Counted from the stretch's first letter, positions 46,527-58,228 are shown. The stretch: 64,000 nucleotides of DNA from Isoetes taiwanensis (GCA_021234155.1 JAJEKV010000084.1:1880545-1944544), one strand, 5' to 3'. The notes: generated by a model not told the origin, from the letters alone. Numbers and translations: made by a program.

Positions 46527-47234
46527 TCTTCGAATGTCCTGAAAGAAGGCCCCTCCATGCATTTTTGTAAGTTTTTTCCCCTAAATATAAGCTGTTTTGC
46601 GAGGGGTATTGTGCCTGTCGATTTCAACAGGATTAAATGATCGGAACAATAAAAACTAGAGTTGGCTGAAAGAAGTAAGATGTATTAAAGAAGTAAGATG
46701 TAATAAACGATATTGGAAGCTCAATAGGAGCGGATGCGCTGGCGACATCCTTCTGCATCTTCGTCGGGATTTTTGTTCCCCCCCCCCCAAACCCCTTTTT
46801 TTAATTTCCTTGGCCGTAGATCCTTAAAAAAAGGTGGCGAAAGCTTATGCCACATCAATGTTTGCTAAGGTGGAGGTGCTACATGGAAGGGCTAGAATTG
46901 CAAGAAAGGTTGTAGGCTTGGTTGGGATAGCATGCTAATAAACTGTACCATTGAAAAGACAACACATCAAAAATAATTTATACCATTGGAAACACATTAA
47001 TTTTATGTGTTAAGATGTGTAAAGTATTTGCTTAAAGGAAATTCAAAGTTAGAATTTGATTGCAATCTAACAATATTATTGGGAAGTATTACTGTGAAAT
47101 ATTTGCTTAAGGGAAATTGAAGTTGGAATTTTGATTGCAATTAAAAGTATTATGCATAAATTTGGATAATGAGACTAGTGATCGCAGAAACATGCCCTTT
47201 ATTTCTAGTAAGGTCATTGCAATTACTTAAATTG

Positions 47235-47455
47235 TCTATATCTACACCCCTACACCATCCTTAAGGCCCCGAAGGGGCCAAAATTTTTTTTAGTTAACAC
47301 AAACTATTAACACACAACTAACATTATTAACACAAACCATTGCATTTGACACATTTAAATTAAAATCCCCCTTAAACCCCCTTTGGTTTGGGTGCATATT
47401 CACACGGGGGGTTACTTCGAGCAACGAGAGCCTCAAAAAATTTACAATACATGTA
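47235..47455. mobile_element. Insertion specific to array copy 3
   Basis: About 220 bp absent from copies 1 and 2, between TGTCTATA and TGTATAAAATT. It contains the hairpin GGCCCCGAAGGGGCC and repeated TTAACACA text. A TATA duplication at the edges is possible but weak. No coding capacity; probably a small non-autonomous element. Confidence 0.45.
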
Positions 47456-47862
47456 TAAAATTAACACCATTAAGTACATTGTCTCAAACCTTATAGTATT
47501 TTGCAAACCTTAATATACAGTATACAAGAACTTGTACATGCATACCCTACAAACGAGGATCGCACCTGTGGATGATGGCAATACACCTTCCATTTCTGCT
47601 TCAATTAGCAGCACTGACCAGTCTTTGAATAGTACAAACAATGTAATTGAAATCATGAAGATAAGAAGAATATTGTGGCATCGTGTCCCCTGCAATAGAA
47701 CTCTGAAATGAATTTTTGAGGATGAACTCTGTTTGCCATGCATTCTGAATGAGCAACAAAAGAAAGATATGAAGGAATATCACTTGCTTAACCTGAGATG
47801 CCTTTGCAAGTAATAAACCATTGCCAAGAAAATTTAACGAAGCACAAATTAATCTGCATAAA

Positions 47863-48204
47863 GCCATGGGTAGTTTTTTTTTCTTGGAAAAACAATACTT
47901 GAAATAGCTTGTCCTTTGTTGAGAAATAACACTTTGAAACATATCTTCTTTATGTGTGGCTATCTCCGTAGCTTTTTTTGGGGTGTTGGTAAATTGGTGG
48001 AGATAAACAATACTTGGTTATGCTAAACAATGTCGTTGTTTTCTTTTTTTTATATGTGGTTATCGGTTTTGTCCAGTTGATTAAAGGCACGTCAGTTAGG
48101 AAGTTACATTTGGTATCAGAGCAGGGCTCGAGTTCGAGTCTCCATGGGGGCAAATAAGACTCGAAATATCGTTGGACGATAGGTCATGACTTGGTCTTGA
48201 ACAC
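47863..48204 (+). repeat. Array unit, partial copy 4
   Basis: Begins at the AGCCATGGGTAG point of the unit (41262 in copy 2) and runs through the LTR end and primer site (48111-48122) to CTTGAACACC, then leaves the unit. Confidence 0.8.
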
Positions 48205-48208
48205 CATG

Positions 48209-48347
48209 GAATGGTATGGTCTATGGTATTGTGATGCTCGAGGACGAGCATAGCTCTAGTGGGAGAGATTGTACACTACGAAATGGTATGGTCTATGGTA
48301 TTGTGATGCTCGAGGACGAGCATAGCTCTAGTGGGAGAGATTGTAAC
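48209..48347. repeat. 72-bp tandem duplication across a polypurine tract / LTR start
   Basis: Two copies of a unit containing GATGCTCGAGGACGAGCA and GTGGGAGAGATTGTA. The text is typical of the 3' end of a plant LTR element: polypurine tract GTGGGAGAGA followed by the LTR start TGTAAC (true in copy 2; TGTACA in copy 1). Confidence 0.75.
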
Positions 48348-48486
48348 GGACCCATGGGAGACAGCTTGACTGGATCTTGGTGTCGCGTTCCTGGGACACT
48401 GGCATAAATTTATAGAAGCGACTACTCATAAACGTCTAGACAATGTTGGCCAGTTGGTTACGGGCATGTCGGTTAAAAAAATTACA
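48342..48486 (+). repeat. Short LTR (145 bp)
   Basis: Starts TGTAACGGACCC after a polypurine tract and ends AAATTACA just before a primer-binding-like TGGTATTAGAGC (48496-48507). Its last 40 bases resemble the LTR end in the array units. The length is in the range of TRIM-type elements. Confidence 0.6.
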
Positions 48487-48559
48487 TTTGGTATTTGGTA
48501 TTAGAGCAGGGCTCGAGTTCGAGTATCCATGGACACAAGTATAACCTGGAGTACTATTG

Positions 48560-49190
48560 GATAGTAGGTCATGACTTCGTCTTGGATATCATGGGTTCTT
48601 TATAATGTTGTAATTTAGTTTTCCACATGTACTACTATTTACACCTACTTGTGCAGAAACAACAATACAAAGAAAACACACGTTCATTAAAATTCGCTAA
48701 AAACAATAGTGAAGAAAATGTACACGTTAAAAAAAATACAAATTTTCACGTATAGATTTTTCTGCCAAAAGGCCACTGTCTTTTCTAGCAATTTTAGACA
48801 AAGTGGCCACATGGTCTTTTGATGCCATTTTGGTGTTATTTTTTGCCTAAAACAACACTTAAAAACAACTATGGATCAAAAATTGGGGTCAGTGTGTACG
48901 TAGTGGGATACTTGTATTCGACAAAGGGTGTGCCAGGTTGGGAGGTTTTATATAGGTAAAAGTATGCTGATGGGATGCAAAAGCATGTGTCTGAACGCAT
49001 GCTTACAACACGCATATCACATCCCATATGGCAGCTCGTTTAGGGTAGTGGACGATAATCAGGTAATCATCAGAAACATGTAACAACTCCAATAAAGTGA
49101 GGCACGGGATAAGAGGATAGGATAATAGGTGAAGGGTGCTGGTGGTGGGTGTTGGAATGGCATTTTTTTGCACCCCACCAACATACTTTT
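48560..49190. other. Intergenic, no gene recognised
   Basis: AT-rich sequence downstream of the short LTR. No domain-bearing ORF is seen. Confidence 0.4.
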
Positions 49191-49670
49191 ACCAATATGC
49201 AATGTAGAACAATGGTCACAGAGCGTAGCTTTACAACTGGTCCCACCAATTACACATGTTTAGCACTTTGGTAGAACCAGTTCTTCTTTATGGGGAGGAA
49301 GTATGGGGGCCAATGATATGACTTGCCACCCGAAATGACTCAAAGGGAGTTCAAAAGCCTGTTATAACTCGAGTAGTTCAAGTCAAGTCCACAATCCCAT
49401 ATAACTCTTTTGCAAGAGACAGGGTTCTTGCCTCTTCAGAGGGCTGCACTAGAACGTGACATAATATACTTTCAAAAGGTGGTCAATAAGGGAAACGTGT
49501 GCCTTCTAATTTGGACAATGAACATGGGTCCATAACATCTTAAAGCATGCTGGAAGGAGAAACAGACTATTTGGTTTTCCAGATGGAATGTGTAGTAACA
49601 GAGGGGCATGCAGGTAAATAACAATGAAGGTCACAATGACCTAAAGCAATACCTAAACATGTGCTTCCTA
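49191..49670 (+). pseudogene. LINE C-terminal fragment
   Basis: One plus-strand reading gives LVEPVLLYGEEVWGPMI, the counterpart of LVQMVVLYGCEVWG in the LINE at 20.7 kb, and a shifted frame downstream gives LPLQRAALERDIIYFQKVV. Stops and shifts throughout; no RT core is present. Confidence 0.6.
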
Positions 49671-50496
49671 AGTAAGCTTTAGGATGCTAGAGCTTTTAAA
49701 CTGGTAAAGATAGCATATTACAGAAGCCAGGTTAATACCTAGCTTGTCAGGGGTCAATAACAGCATATGTTTGCGCATTTGCCCTTGAAGAAGTCCAGCT
49801 GATTGCATCTATTTGCACATGAGTGCACCGCCTCAGAATTGAGATAGGCAAATGGGTCCAAGAAGAATGAAAAGATAGGATCTACCAATGTTGCCAACTA
49901 GAAGGTATTGAAGTGCCACACTCTCCAGAACTACCCAACATTTGGGCCTATCAGAGCTGCCAGGTTGGTCACATCTAACCAATTTATTAGAGATGGCTTC
50001 ATTGAGGCACTAGCGTCATCCCTCCAAGATGTAATGCACATGCAAACTCAGTTACATCCTTCATTACTATATTAAAATGTGCAAATACACATTTTACCAC
50101 CAAGCATATTACTGCTAAGGGTTTTCCCTTGAAAATGGGGGGGAGGGGGGGATGGTAATTCTAAACAGTATTAGGTCTGTTGTGCTCTTTGTTTGGGTCC
50201 TATAGGATTTGTTGGTCTCTGTGAATGGAAAAATTCAGTTCAATGCTTTCAATTCTAACTTGCCAACTAGTCAGTAACTCTTGTGTAGGAAAAGTCCATA
50301 AATGTCAATACCCAATTCCCTCCAGGGATAATCTAACTAAGATGCCAAAACTAACCCTCTCTCTAATTGATTTGCCACTTGAGAAAGGGCAATCCAAAAA
50401 ACTTTGGAACCCTCAAGCTATTCTTGATGTTCAAAGAGGCAACAACGAATGTTCCATTTTCATATAAAAAACAAATAACATAACTAGGTTGTTATC
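49671..50496. other. Intergenic, no gene recognised
   Basis: The 80-codon ORF at 50225-50467 has no recognisable domain. A G-rich run occurs near 50138. Confidence 0.4.
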
Positions 50497-50504
50497 CCTT
50501 TCAT

Positions 50505-51001
50505 CAATGTGGGAATTTGACACCCCAGAGGGTGTCAAAAGCAAAAAAATGTGTCAAAGAGACATCTTCCGTAGAGAAAATGTGTCAAAAGAGAATTTAT
50601 AGTTTGATAAAATGCGTCAAAAGAGACTTTAAAAAATTTTAAATGTGTCATTTGACACACTTAAGAATATTAAGTGTGTAAAAAAAAATTAGAGCTCCAA
50701 GTACACTTGAGTTGTCTGTACAAGGCTTAATGTATGTGTATACTTAAAATAATGCAAGAAGAATTAATATTCAATAGAATTTTTCATTTTCCTCATATTT
50801 ATAGCAAAATTCATATTGTAATCTTTTTGTTGTAGAATTTCAAATTATTTTCTTCATTTGATAACATAAAAAAAGTGTGTCATCGGTGTTCACAACGCGT
50901 CAAATGAGACACAAAAAAATTGGAAGTGTGTCAATTGACACATTCAATTTTAAAAAGCGTGTCATAAGAAATACAATAAATAAGTTGAATTTCCCACACT
51001 G
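50505..51001. mobile_element. hAT-type MITE (497 bp) with 8-bp target duplication
   Basis: Flanked by perfect CCTTTCAT direct repeats (50497-50504 and 51002-51009). The ends are inverted: CAATGTGGGAATTTGA on the left, and the complement of TTGAATTTCCCACACTG on the right. The interior holds about ten copies of GTGTCAAA or its complement, some as palindromes (GTGTCATTTGACAC, GTGTCAATTGACAC). An 8-bp duplication and short subterminal motif arrays are hAT features. No transposase is encoded. Confidence 0.8.
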
Positions 51002-51069
51002 CCTTTCATATTTAACTGCTACGTAGTGAGTTCTTAACTGAGTTAAGTGTACCTTTTCTAGGTCACTTA

Positions 51070-51480
51070 ACTTCTAGTTTAAAATATGTAGCACAATAAC
51101 AGGGGGTTCTAGGGGGGTTTGATATGGATAAGATTCCTGAAACCGTAGACCATATCCCTAAAGTAATTGAATGGATTCTTATAAAGAAAACATAGATTTA
51201 AGATAAAAAATAATCACGTTAGCTCACTAGTTAGATTGGTTAAAGTAGTTCGATTAGGACATTGAGTTATTTTGGTTGAGATTGGTGAAGCCATATAAAG
51301 GCTCTACATTCCATCAAACCCTTAGGCAAACTCGTATTTCATATTTCAAAAACATAGGCACCCCAATCATAAATGATCATAAGCAAAACGAGAGGTACAC
51401 AAAGGCTCCAACATATGGTCTGGGCCGTAGGATCGACGGATCGAACGGCTGTGGTAGTCCAGGGTGCACAACCCTGTTAC
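51070..51480 (+). repeat. Dispersed repeat (family Y), copy 2
   Basis: Matches 23120-23580 in the same orientation; see that entry for the shared stretches. Non-coding. Confidence 0.7.
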
Positions 51481-51769
51481 ATTAACCACAGTTAAAATTT
51501 AACCAAATCATAATTTAACTAGAACCTAACCTAATTGATCCTTAGAGGTAACTTCAATGTATAAGGGTATTAAAGTCACTTTAACTATAGCATGCCTCGG
51601 TACCCCCCTCCCCTCCCCCCCAACCCCACAAACATGGGTTGATAATGGGTTTTTATGACATGGTGAGTGTCCCACACGGACACAACATCGGGAAGGTGAC
51701 ATAATACTCCTAGGTTGTACAGACAACACGATGAGTGCTACAAAAAATTGATCATGTTAGCTTAACTGT

Positions 51770-52030
51770 GATGATGCCGAGGACGGCGTTTGTCTTCTTT
51801 AAGGGGAGAAGAATGTAACACACTTCTTGTTGCCATACAACGTGTCCCATATTACGAAACACGCCCCATTCCATGAGGGGCATTCCTTGGGAAACCAAGA
51901 ATTTGTCTTCTTTAAGGGGAGAAGAATGTAACATGCTTCTTGTTGCCGTACAACGTGTCCCATGTTACGAAACACTTCCCATGTTATGGGACACGCCCCA
52001 TTCCATGAGGGGCATTCCTTGGGAAACTAA
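51770..52030 (+). repeat. Tandemly duplicated polypurine tract and LTR start
   Basis: GATGCCGAGGACGGCGTTTG, then AAGGGGAGAAGAATGTAACA, is the usual 3' end of a plant LTR element: polypurine tract AAGGGGAGAAGA, LTR start TGTAACA (51815). A unit of about 115 bp is then repeated from 51903. The second copy holds an extra ACACTTCCCATGTTATGGG. Confidence 0.6.
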
Positions 52031-53120
52031 GACCCAATATCCCTGACCTAAAAAATAGTTGATGCAGTTGTGTAGTATGCTCCTAGTTTAGAGGCTATGA
52101 ACTTATTCGACTACCAAGTCAAGCCCAATGATCTTCGTGTGCTAACTGGAGGATTCTCATATGCTGAGCATTCGTGCAAGCAACGTCTATTCCAATCTTA
52201 GCATCAACAGGAAGTATGTGATTACATTGCTCTTGCAAGTTGGAAATGCCATGAAGGGCAGGAGGATAGAGTCCCCCTGAATGTGGAGAGTTTGGAGCGT
52301 AGGTTCGGCTTCTATCCCCAGGTGGATTACGTTCGTACTGGGATTCTATTGATAATAATCCGTTGTTCCCCGTAGGATTCCTAGGCTCGTGCTAAGTTGG
52401 GTCATCAAGGCGGATGCCACCGAGCCCCAGGACTATTTGGGGTAATATTATGGGCTCTGCTATGAATGTTGTAGTCTCTAAGCCCAAAATCTTGCCTCCA
52501 TCATCTATGAATGGTCCTCTTCTTCACAGGGCTTGGACTGGGGCAGAGGAAATGAATCCTTAGCCTATTGCATTATAACTTAGTACACAACTCCACTGGC
52601 TTGGACGGTTGATCCTCTCCTTCACAAGACTTGGATTTGGGTAGAGGAACTGAAGCCTTAGCCTATTGCATTATAATTCATGCCATTTTCTAAGTAGAAT
52701 CTTACTTATAAGCAAGGGCATAAGATAAGATGATCTAGCCGTATTTCTCCCTAGCTTATATTGTGTGTCTTGTTTGGGGTATTATAGGGTTCATCAGCAC
52801 ACATCCTTCCCTTTCACGTGCGTCACTCCACGCATATAGGCTTGGGTGTCTTTCAGCTCCGCTTTGAGGTAAATCAAAGGATCCTCACAAGAACATGTAG
52901 GAGCAAAGAAAAATGAATCGAAGCACTTCTGGGTTGAACCAAGCCCAAAAATTAGTGAAAACTGGGTAGTGTGGTTGTGCACTTTATGCTACAGGCTGGT
53001 TTTACTTTCTGTTGAAATCCCATGGGTTCCAATATCATCTAGTAGTATCACACTATGATTGGAATCCCCTACATTAATTAGAAAAAGACTTCTCAATGCT
53101 AGGTTGTGTACATAACTGGA
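52031..53120. other. Old repeat-like sequence, no gene recognised
   Basis: A stretch of about 55 bp around CACAGGGCTTGGACTGGGGC (52537) and CACAAGACTTGGATTTGGGT (52622) is doubled, ending in TTAGCCTATTGCATTATAA. No domain is seen. Confidence 0.35.
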
Positions 53121-53957
53121 CAACTGTGACATACATGATTGTCCCACATATTGATTAGAGAAAGACCCTTGAGCTACAGAGTTGATTTGTCCAAATAGCT
53201 CAGATGTGGCTCTAAAGAATCCAAAAAAGTGCTATGAGACACGTCCTTTGCCTCGTTTTAACAATGCATAATGTCTCATTCCCTTTGACACATATTCACA
53301 TTGAGAATAATGTTGTCCAACAAAGAAAAAGAAAGATGTACAAGCAACTATCCCTGGAGCATTGAAGTATTATAGCAATGGTAAAACATAGCTCTCTAAA
53401 CATCCTAATAAATATATTTTTGTGGAGCTATGGTGAAGCAAGGCTATGATTAAAAAAAAAAATCAAAAAGCATGTGTATCAGCCTTTCAAAAACATATAA
53501 AATTGTCCTTTACATTATATACAAAAATCAATCCTAGTAGGTGTATATAGTTGGACAACTATGACATACGTGATTGGCCAACATATAAATTAGAAAAGAC
53601 TCTTGAGCAAGAGAGTTGGATTGTCCAAATAGCTAGGACGTGGCTCTGAACAAGCCAAGAAGGTGTTGTGAGGCACACGTTGTTTGCCTCATCTCAACCC
53701 TGCACAATGTCTCATCCCTTTTATATTCAATTTGAAAGTAAATGTTGTCCAGAAGAAAATGAAAGATGTATAAGGAACTATTTTGGAGCATTTCTCTTGC
53801 TCTTGCTCTTGCTTTACAATGCTTAAACAAAACATTATAGTAATGGTAAGAAAAACCCTTAAACGTAGCCCTCTCAATCTCCGAATAAAGATACTTTTGT
53901 GGAGCTATAGTGCACCAATGCCATGATTAAAGGGAAACTTAAAAACATGTATATCTA
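53121..53957. repeat. Diverged direct duplication (two copies of about 370-400 bp)
   Basis: 53121-53483 and 53560-53957 correspond along their length. Shared marks are TTGTCCAAATAGCT, AATGTCTCAT, AATGTTGTCCA and TTTTGTGGAGCTAT. Divergence is substantial by eye. No coding potential. Confidence 0.65.
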
Positions 53958-55089
53958 GAGGTGTATTGTCAGCACCCTTATAGTTCATGATAGCTATTAA
54001 CATGGTGGGAATTTTAATGCGATCCCATGACGTATGAGACTGCAACCATAACCATATTGATTATAGCAATCTAGATTGAACTGTTGGAAAATCAAAAACA
54101 AATATTTGCCATCACAAAAAAAGGTTGTCCAAAGTACGCTTGTTACGTAGTTGTAAACTAAAGCTTCATACCTCTTTAATGGTCACAATCATGAGTAGTA
54201 ATACAAGAGGCATTTCCCACAATGGAAGTACATTGCAATAGAATATGGAATCGTCCTATATGTTAATTTTCATTGGTTTGTTCATGACGTGGGTGTAGAT
54301 GTGCTCTTAGAAGAGAGCTTTAAGCATAAAAAATCTTTAGGGATACGTGGTAAAATATGGGCCTTATCAATCAAACACTCTATTTGACACTGAACCATGG
54401 CCCATCCCATCTCGCTCGTCACGTTTAAAACTCACCATTGATGGATACACAAGATTAATGTTGTTGTCCTATATGGAAAAAAAGAATACATTCATGACTA
54501 ATGATTAGGAACAAAGGTAAAATTAGTACTATGCTACTAATTTCAAAACAGTGCTAAATATAACCTAAGCCCCACCAACCGCAAGTGCATGTCCGGCCGA
54601 TGAAATAGTTCTTTTGTTGGTCAGTTTGTGCAAATTCTACGCGTCTTGGTCTAGATGTTTCAAGGTTTGATACTACACTCTGATGACTGTTACTAATCCT
54701 TCTACAACCATTGCTTTTCATCTTCTGTGCAATAGCTCCAACTTAATATCTCTTGTCTGCTTACGTGCAGAGACCTATATCGGATATGGCTGAAACGAGC
54801 TTTGTACGCTTGAATGTAGCTGGGTTCTTCGCAAACAACGAACTGGGTTTTGTATTTTCTCTTTTCAGTGACAAATTTCTTTCAAATCAATTTAAAATAG
54901 GAAAAAGGAGTGATATGTGTTTCGTGCTATGTTATTTCCAACAAGTCTGGAAATAATCAATTTCTCTTTTACTGCATATAATTCGTAATGCATACCTTTG
55001 CTGGAAAATGCATGGAAAGGCAAAGTTAGCTGAAGCCAGGGCACAAACACGTTTGGATTTTTGTAGAGTTGCACTGGTTCGGAAAAGAA
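53958..55089. promoter_or_regulatory. 5' region of the POLAR-like gene
   Basis: No separate gene. The 67-codon ORF at 54753-54956 follows an acceptor-like CTTACGTGCAG and may be part of a 5' leader exon. The promoter itself is not obvious. Confidence 0.3.
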
Positions 55090-57632
55090 ATGTGGGTTCT
55101 GGTTGTTGCTGCAGCATCAGCATACCTGACAAAATGTTGGCAAAAGGCTTCAAAAAAGCAGTGCAAGGTACAGAAAATTTCAGATATACAGAGCCACAGT
55201 TCAGGTGAAAGTTCTGACTCCACAACTCAAGTGGATAAAGGAGGTCTTTCCAGAATATTTTCAAAATCTAGGGACACTAAGGAATTTAGTCACAAGTATG
55301 CTAAGAGTGGTGAGAGAGGTTTAGAAAGGGGCTCCTTGTTAGTGAAGGAAAAATCAGGTGTACAGAGGTTGCGAGGTTTTGGGAGCTGGAAGAGAAAGGG
55401 CTTGCTCTGTCGTGAGGCTTCTGTGGTGGTCAATGTGATCTCTAGACAGAAATCCTCATCCAATTTGTCCAGCTCAGCATCATCCAAAAGTCCAAAGGCA
55501 ATCAAAAGCAGCTCTGATTGCAATAGGGTTGTCCTTGCAACTAAGAGACAGGATTTCCCAGTTCAATCACCTTCAGAGTCCGTTGTACCCAAGAAAAAAG
55601 TATTATCTGTGCCCTTAAATCTGAACTATGACCTGGGGCATTGTACAAGTCCTTCAGAATGTTTTTCATCACAACTTCAGACTCGAGGAAAACCAATTTT
55701 TGTTTTTGATACTCAACCTGCCCACAAAGTTCCAGAGGTTCGCAAAAGAAAAGGGAGGGCAAATGATAAAACAAGACAGAGGCAGCCAAAATCATGTCAG
55801 AATATTTCTATTAATATACCTGAAGGGGAAAGAGGAAAAGTGCACTGTTTGACAGATCTATCTGAACAAGGAATGTCCTGTCAAAAGTTCAATCTAGTTC
55901 CTCTACTGAACAAGAAAAGGAAACTCGCAGACTATGTTCATCTTCCTTTTAGAAAGGGGGATGCCAATAATGCACTGGAGAATTCAAAAGGTAATGTGCA
56001 GGCTCCTAGTCCGCATGATTTTTATAGACATGAGTAATAATAGGAACATAAGTACAATGAGTTGCTTGTCTCTCCATGCTTATGGTGGTGGCGTTTTCAG
56101 CATTCTGTCAATAATGTGTTTTTATTTTATGCTCCAGAAACATCAAGAGAACTTGTTATGTTTCTAGCCGGATTACAGTTGGGACTGTTCTGCTCATTCA
56201 TACCTAGGGATCTAAAGCAGCATTCTCACCTTCACGTAGAAAATATGATGACCAGTGAGAAACAAAGTTGCATATCTGTAGAAGGAGGATATGGAGCAAC
56301 CACCAAGTGTATTTGTGAAGAAGTTGATGATAATGAATCTGTGAAGAGTGTTGTCACTGTTGAAGCTGTGAGTAACCATCGGATGTCTGATTTGGAAGCC
56401 GAGCTGGTAGCTGAATTTGAGCTCATGCGACACAACTTCAATCCCGAAAAACATCCTCGACCATATTCAAGTCTTGGAGATGTGAGTCTTCTGTTCCTAA
56501 GCTACATGGTTTGCAATGCATTGCAATAATGTCTGTAGGTTATCTAGGTTGGATCTGTATCCATGATATTTAATGGTCGCTTTGCGATGTAGTTAGAAGA
56601 TCCTGACAACTTCAGGTTGGACTTGTCCCCATGATATTTAATGGTTGCTTTGTGATGTAGTTAGAAGATCCCGATGACTTCATCAACATTTTTCCTGACG
56701 AGACCTGTAGATCTAGAAAAAGCAACAAAAGTGATACGGCTTATGAGAAAATTCATACAGGCATATCACCATCAGAACTCGAGAAGCGCCTTCACATGGT
56801 TCTTGTCGACAGATATGAGGCTACTATTGCAGAGCTTGAGGCCTGTATTCAGGTGGCTGAAAGCCAGCTGCTTGCAAAGGAGAGGGAGCTTCACGTATGG
56901 AAAGATCGTGTCTACCAATTGACAAATTCTTCTCTTTCTGCATGCTTAGGTATTATCTCTGCCAGTTTCTTTACAATATTATGGGCTTAAATTTCCTGCT
57001 TACATATTTGTCATGATGTAGGCAACAAGAATAAAATTGTACAGGGGACTGCCTGGGATCCAAGACACAGGAACCATCTAGATTTTCAGTCTTGTATACA
57101 GGTTGACTGTTTTGATGAGGGCCATCATCAATATGAGGGTAATAAATTTAAGTTAAACCATCCAGCAATGCATAGAACAATGGTGCCGGAACAAGAATCA
57201 AAGGTTCCAAGTGAAGGTGAAAGCAGTGAAAAGAAAAACTCAAGATTTGGAAGCTTTTCCAGCTGGGAAATGGATGTGGAAGAGCTTCACAATGTGGATG
57301 TTAAACCTTTCGTAACACCAACAGAGCAAGATCTGAACTTTGATGAGAAGTTGTTGTGTTGGGATTGGGAAGCTTCAGTGTTACAGCATACAATATACTC
57401 TGATCTAGACAAGTCAAGAAACTATGCGAGTTCTGCTGGAAAAAACACTACTAGCAGTCCAACACAGGAGACAAGGTCTTGGGATTATAAGTATGAAACA
57501 GAGAAATATGTAACATACCCTCTGGAGTCATGGTGCGAAATGGCAGAATCCGGAATTAGTAGCGAGCAGAGCGACGATGATCAATCTGTTAACTTGCCAA
57601 TCGATTCTCCCTGCATTGTGCAAATAAAATGA
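55090..57632 (+). CDS. POLAR-like membrane/coiled-coil protein (four exons)
   Basis: Exons 55090-55990, 56138-56481, 56661-56949 and 57022-57632 join in phase through GT-AG introns to give 714 residues. The protein begins MWVLVVAAASAYLTKCWQ, a probable membrane segment. A long basic, Ser-rich region follows. Exon 2 starts in TSRELVMFLAGLQLGLFCSF (second hydrophobic stretch) and ends in MSDLEAELVAEFELM. Exon 3 holds SPSELEKRLHMVLVDRYEA and a coiled coil running to KERELHVWKDRVYQLT. The LEAEL motif and the S/PSEL...RLH coiled coil are marks of the plant POLAR family, whose founder acts at the cell cortex in asymmetric divisions of the stomatal lineage. Function here is inferred. An alternative is another plant coiled-coil membrane family. 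Start choice: ATG 55090 opens the hydrophobic segment and is the first ATG in the frame. Confidence 0.7.
56549..56683 (+). repeat. 67-bp tandem duplication with a decoy splice acceptor
   Basis: Two copies of intron 2 end plus exon 3 start: each reads CGATGTAGTTAGAAGATCC or its GTGATGTAG variant. Only the second acceptor (56659-56660) leads to an open exon 3; use of the first (56591-56592) meets TGA within about 40 bases. Confidence 0.7.
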
Positions 57633-58002
57633 TGCGAAGTAGTTCCAAAAAACATGTCTGCGATGCGAATGCGCTGCCCAAACCAATTCCCTTGTAACCC
57701 TATTGTATATAAAGTTTATAACCAAAAGTTTCTGTACAAAGAATATTTGAAGGTTCAATTTTGTCTCCTTCCCAGATCCCCCTACCAACAAAAAGCTAGT
57801 GGAGTTAACGGCAAAAATGATCAGAAAATTAGTTTGGTCGTCTTGCTTTTTTATAGGAAAGTTCATACTCTTCAACTTTTCAAGTGAAGTAAATTGATTC
57901 CCAACTTAATTTTAGATGATGTAACACTTCCATGGAATCGAAGTATCTCGTTGATCTATTTTGATCGAAACATTTCATCTAAATCTACAATGGAGTTGGA
58001 TC

Positions 58003-58150
58003 AAACTGTCCATTTTTAGCACACTAGCCTAACCAAGCCTACAGCCTTTCTTGCAATTCTAGCCCATCCACGTGGCCCTTCCACTTCATCAATATCTGAT
58101 GTGGCGTATACTTTTGCCGTTGGATCTTGATTTTATCACATCAACGGCAG
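58003..58150 (-). repeat. Inverted dispersed copy of part of the array unit
   Basis: The reverse complement matches about 36530-36690, with shared GGGCTAGAATTGCAAGAAAG and AGGCTTGGTT. So this part of the array unit is an independent dispersed repeat. Confidence 0.65.
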
Positions 58151-58228
58151 ACGAAATTAGAAAGGGTCTGGAAAATAGCCACCCGAGATGCCATTAGTCG
58201 CCATATCTGTACTCGGCATGCTCTGATT

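Larger units (their letters stand above)
45200..47862 (+). repeat. Array unit, copy 3 (truncated)
   Basis: Follows copy 2 without a gap. Contains a mutated primer site (TGGTATCGAGGC, 45682-45693) and the POLAR-like fragment (45926-46526). It ends at CTGCATAAAGCCA, where it jumps to the middle of the next unit, losing the MsrA and unknown gene fragments. It also carries an insertion at about 47235-47455. Confidence 0.85.

Noticed and set aside
54753-54956. Separate small gene upstream of the POLAR-like gene
   Set aside because: No domain, and its place after an acceptor-like site fits a leader exon or chance ORF better.
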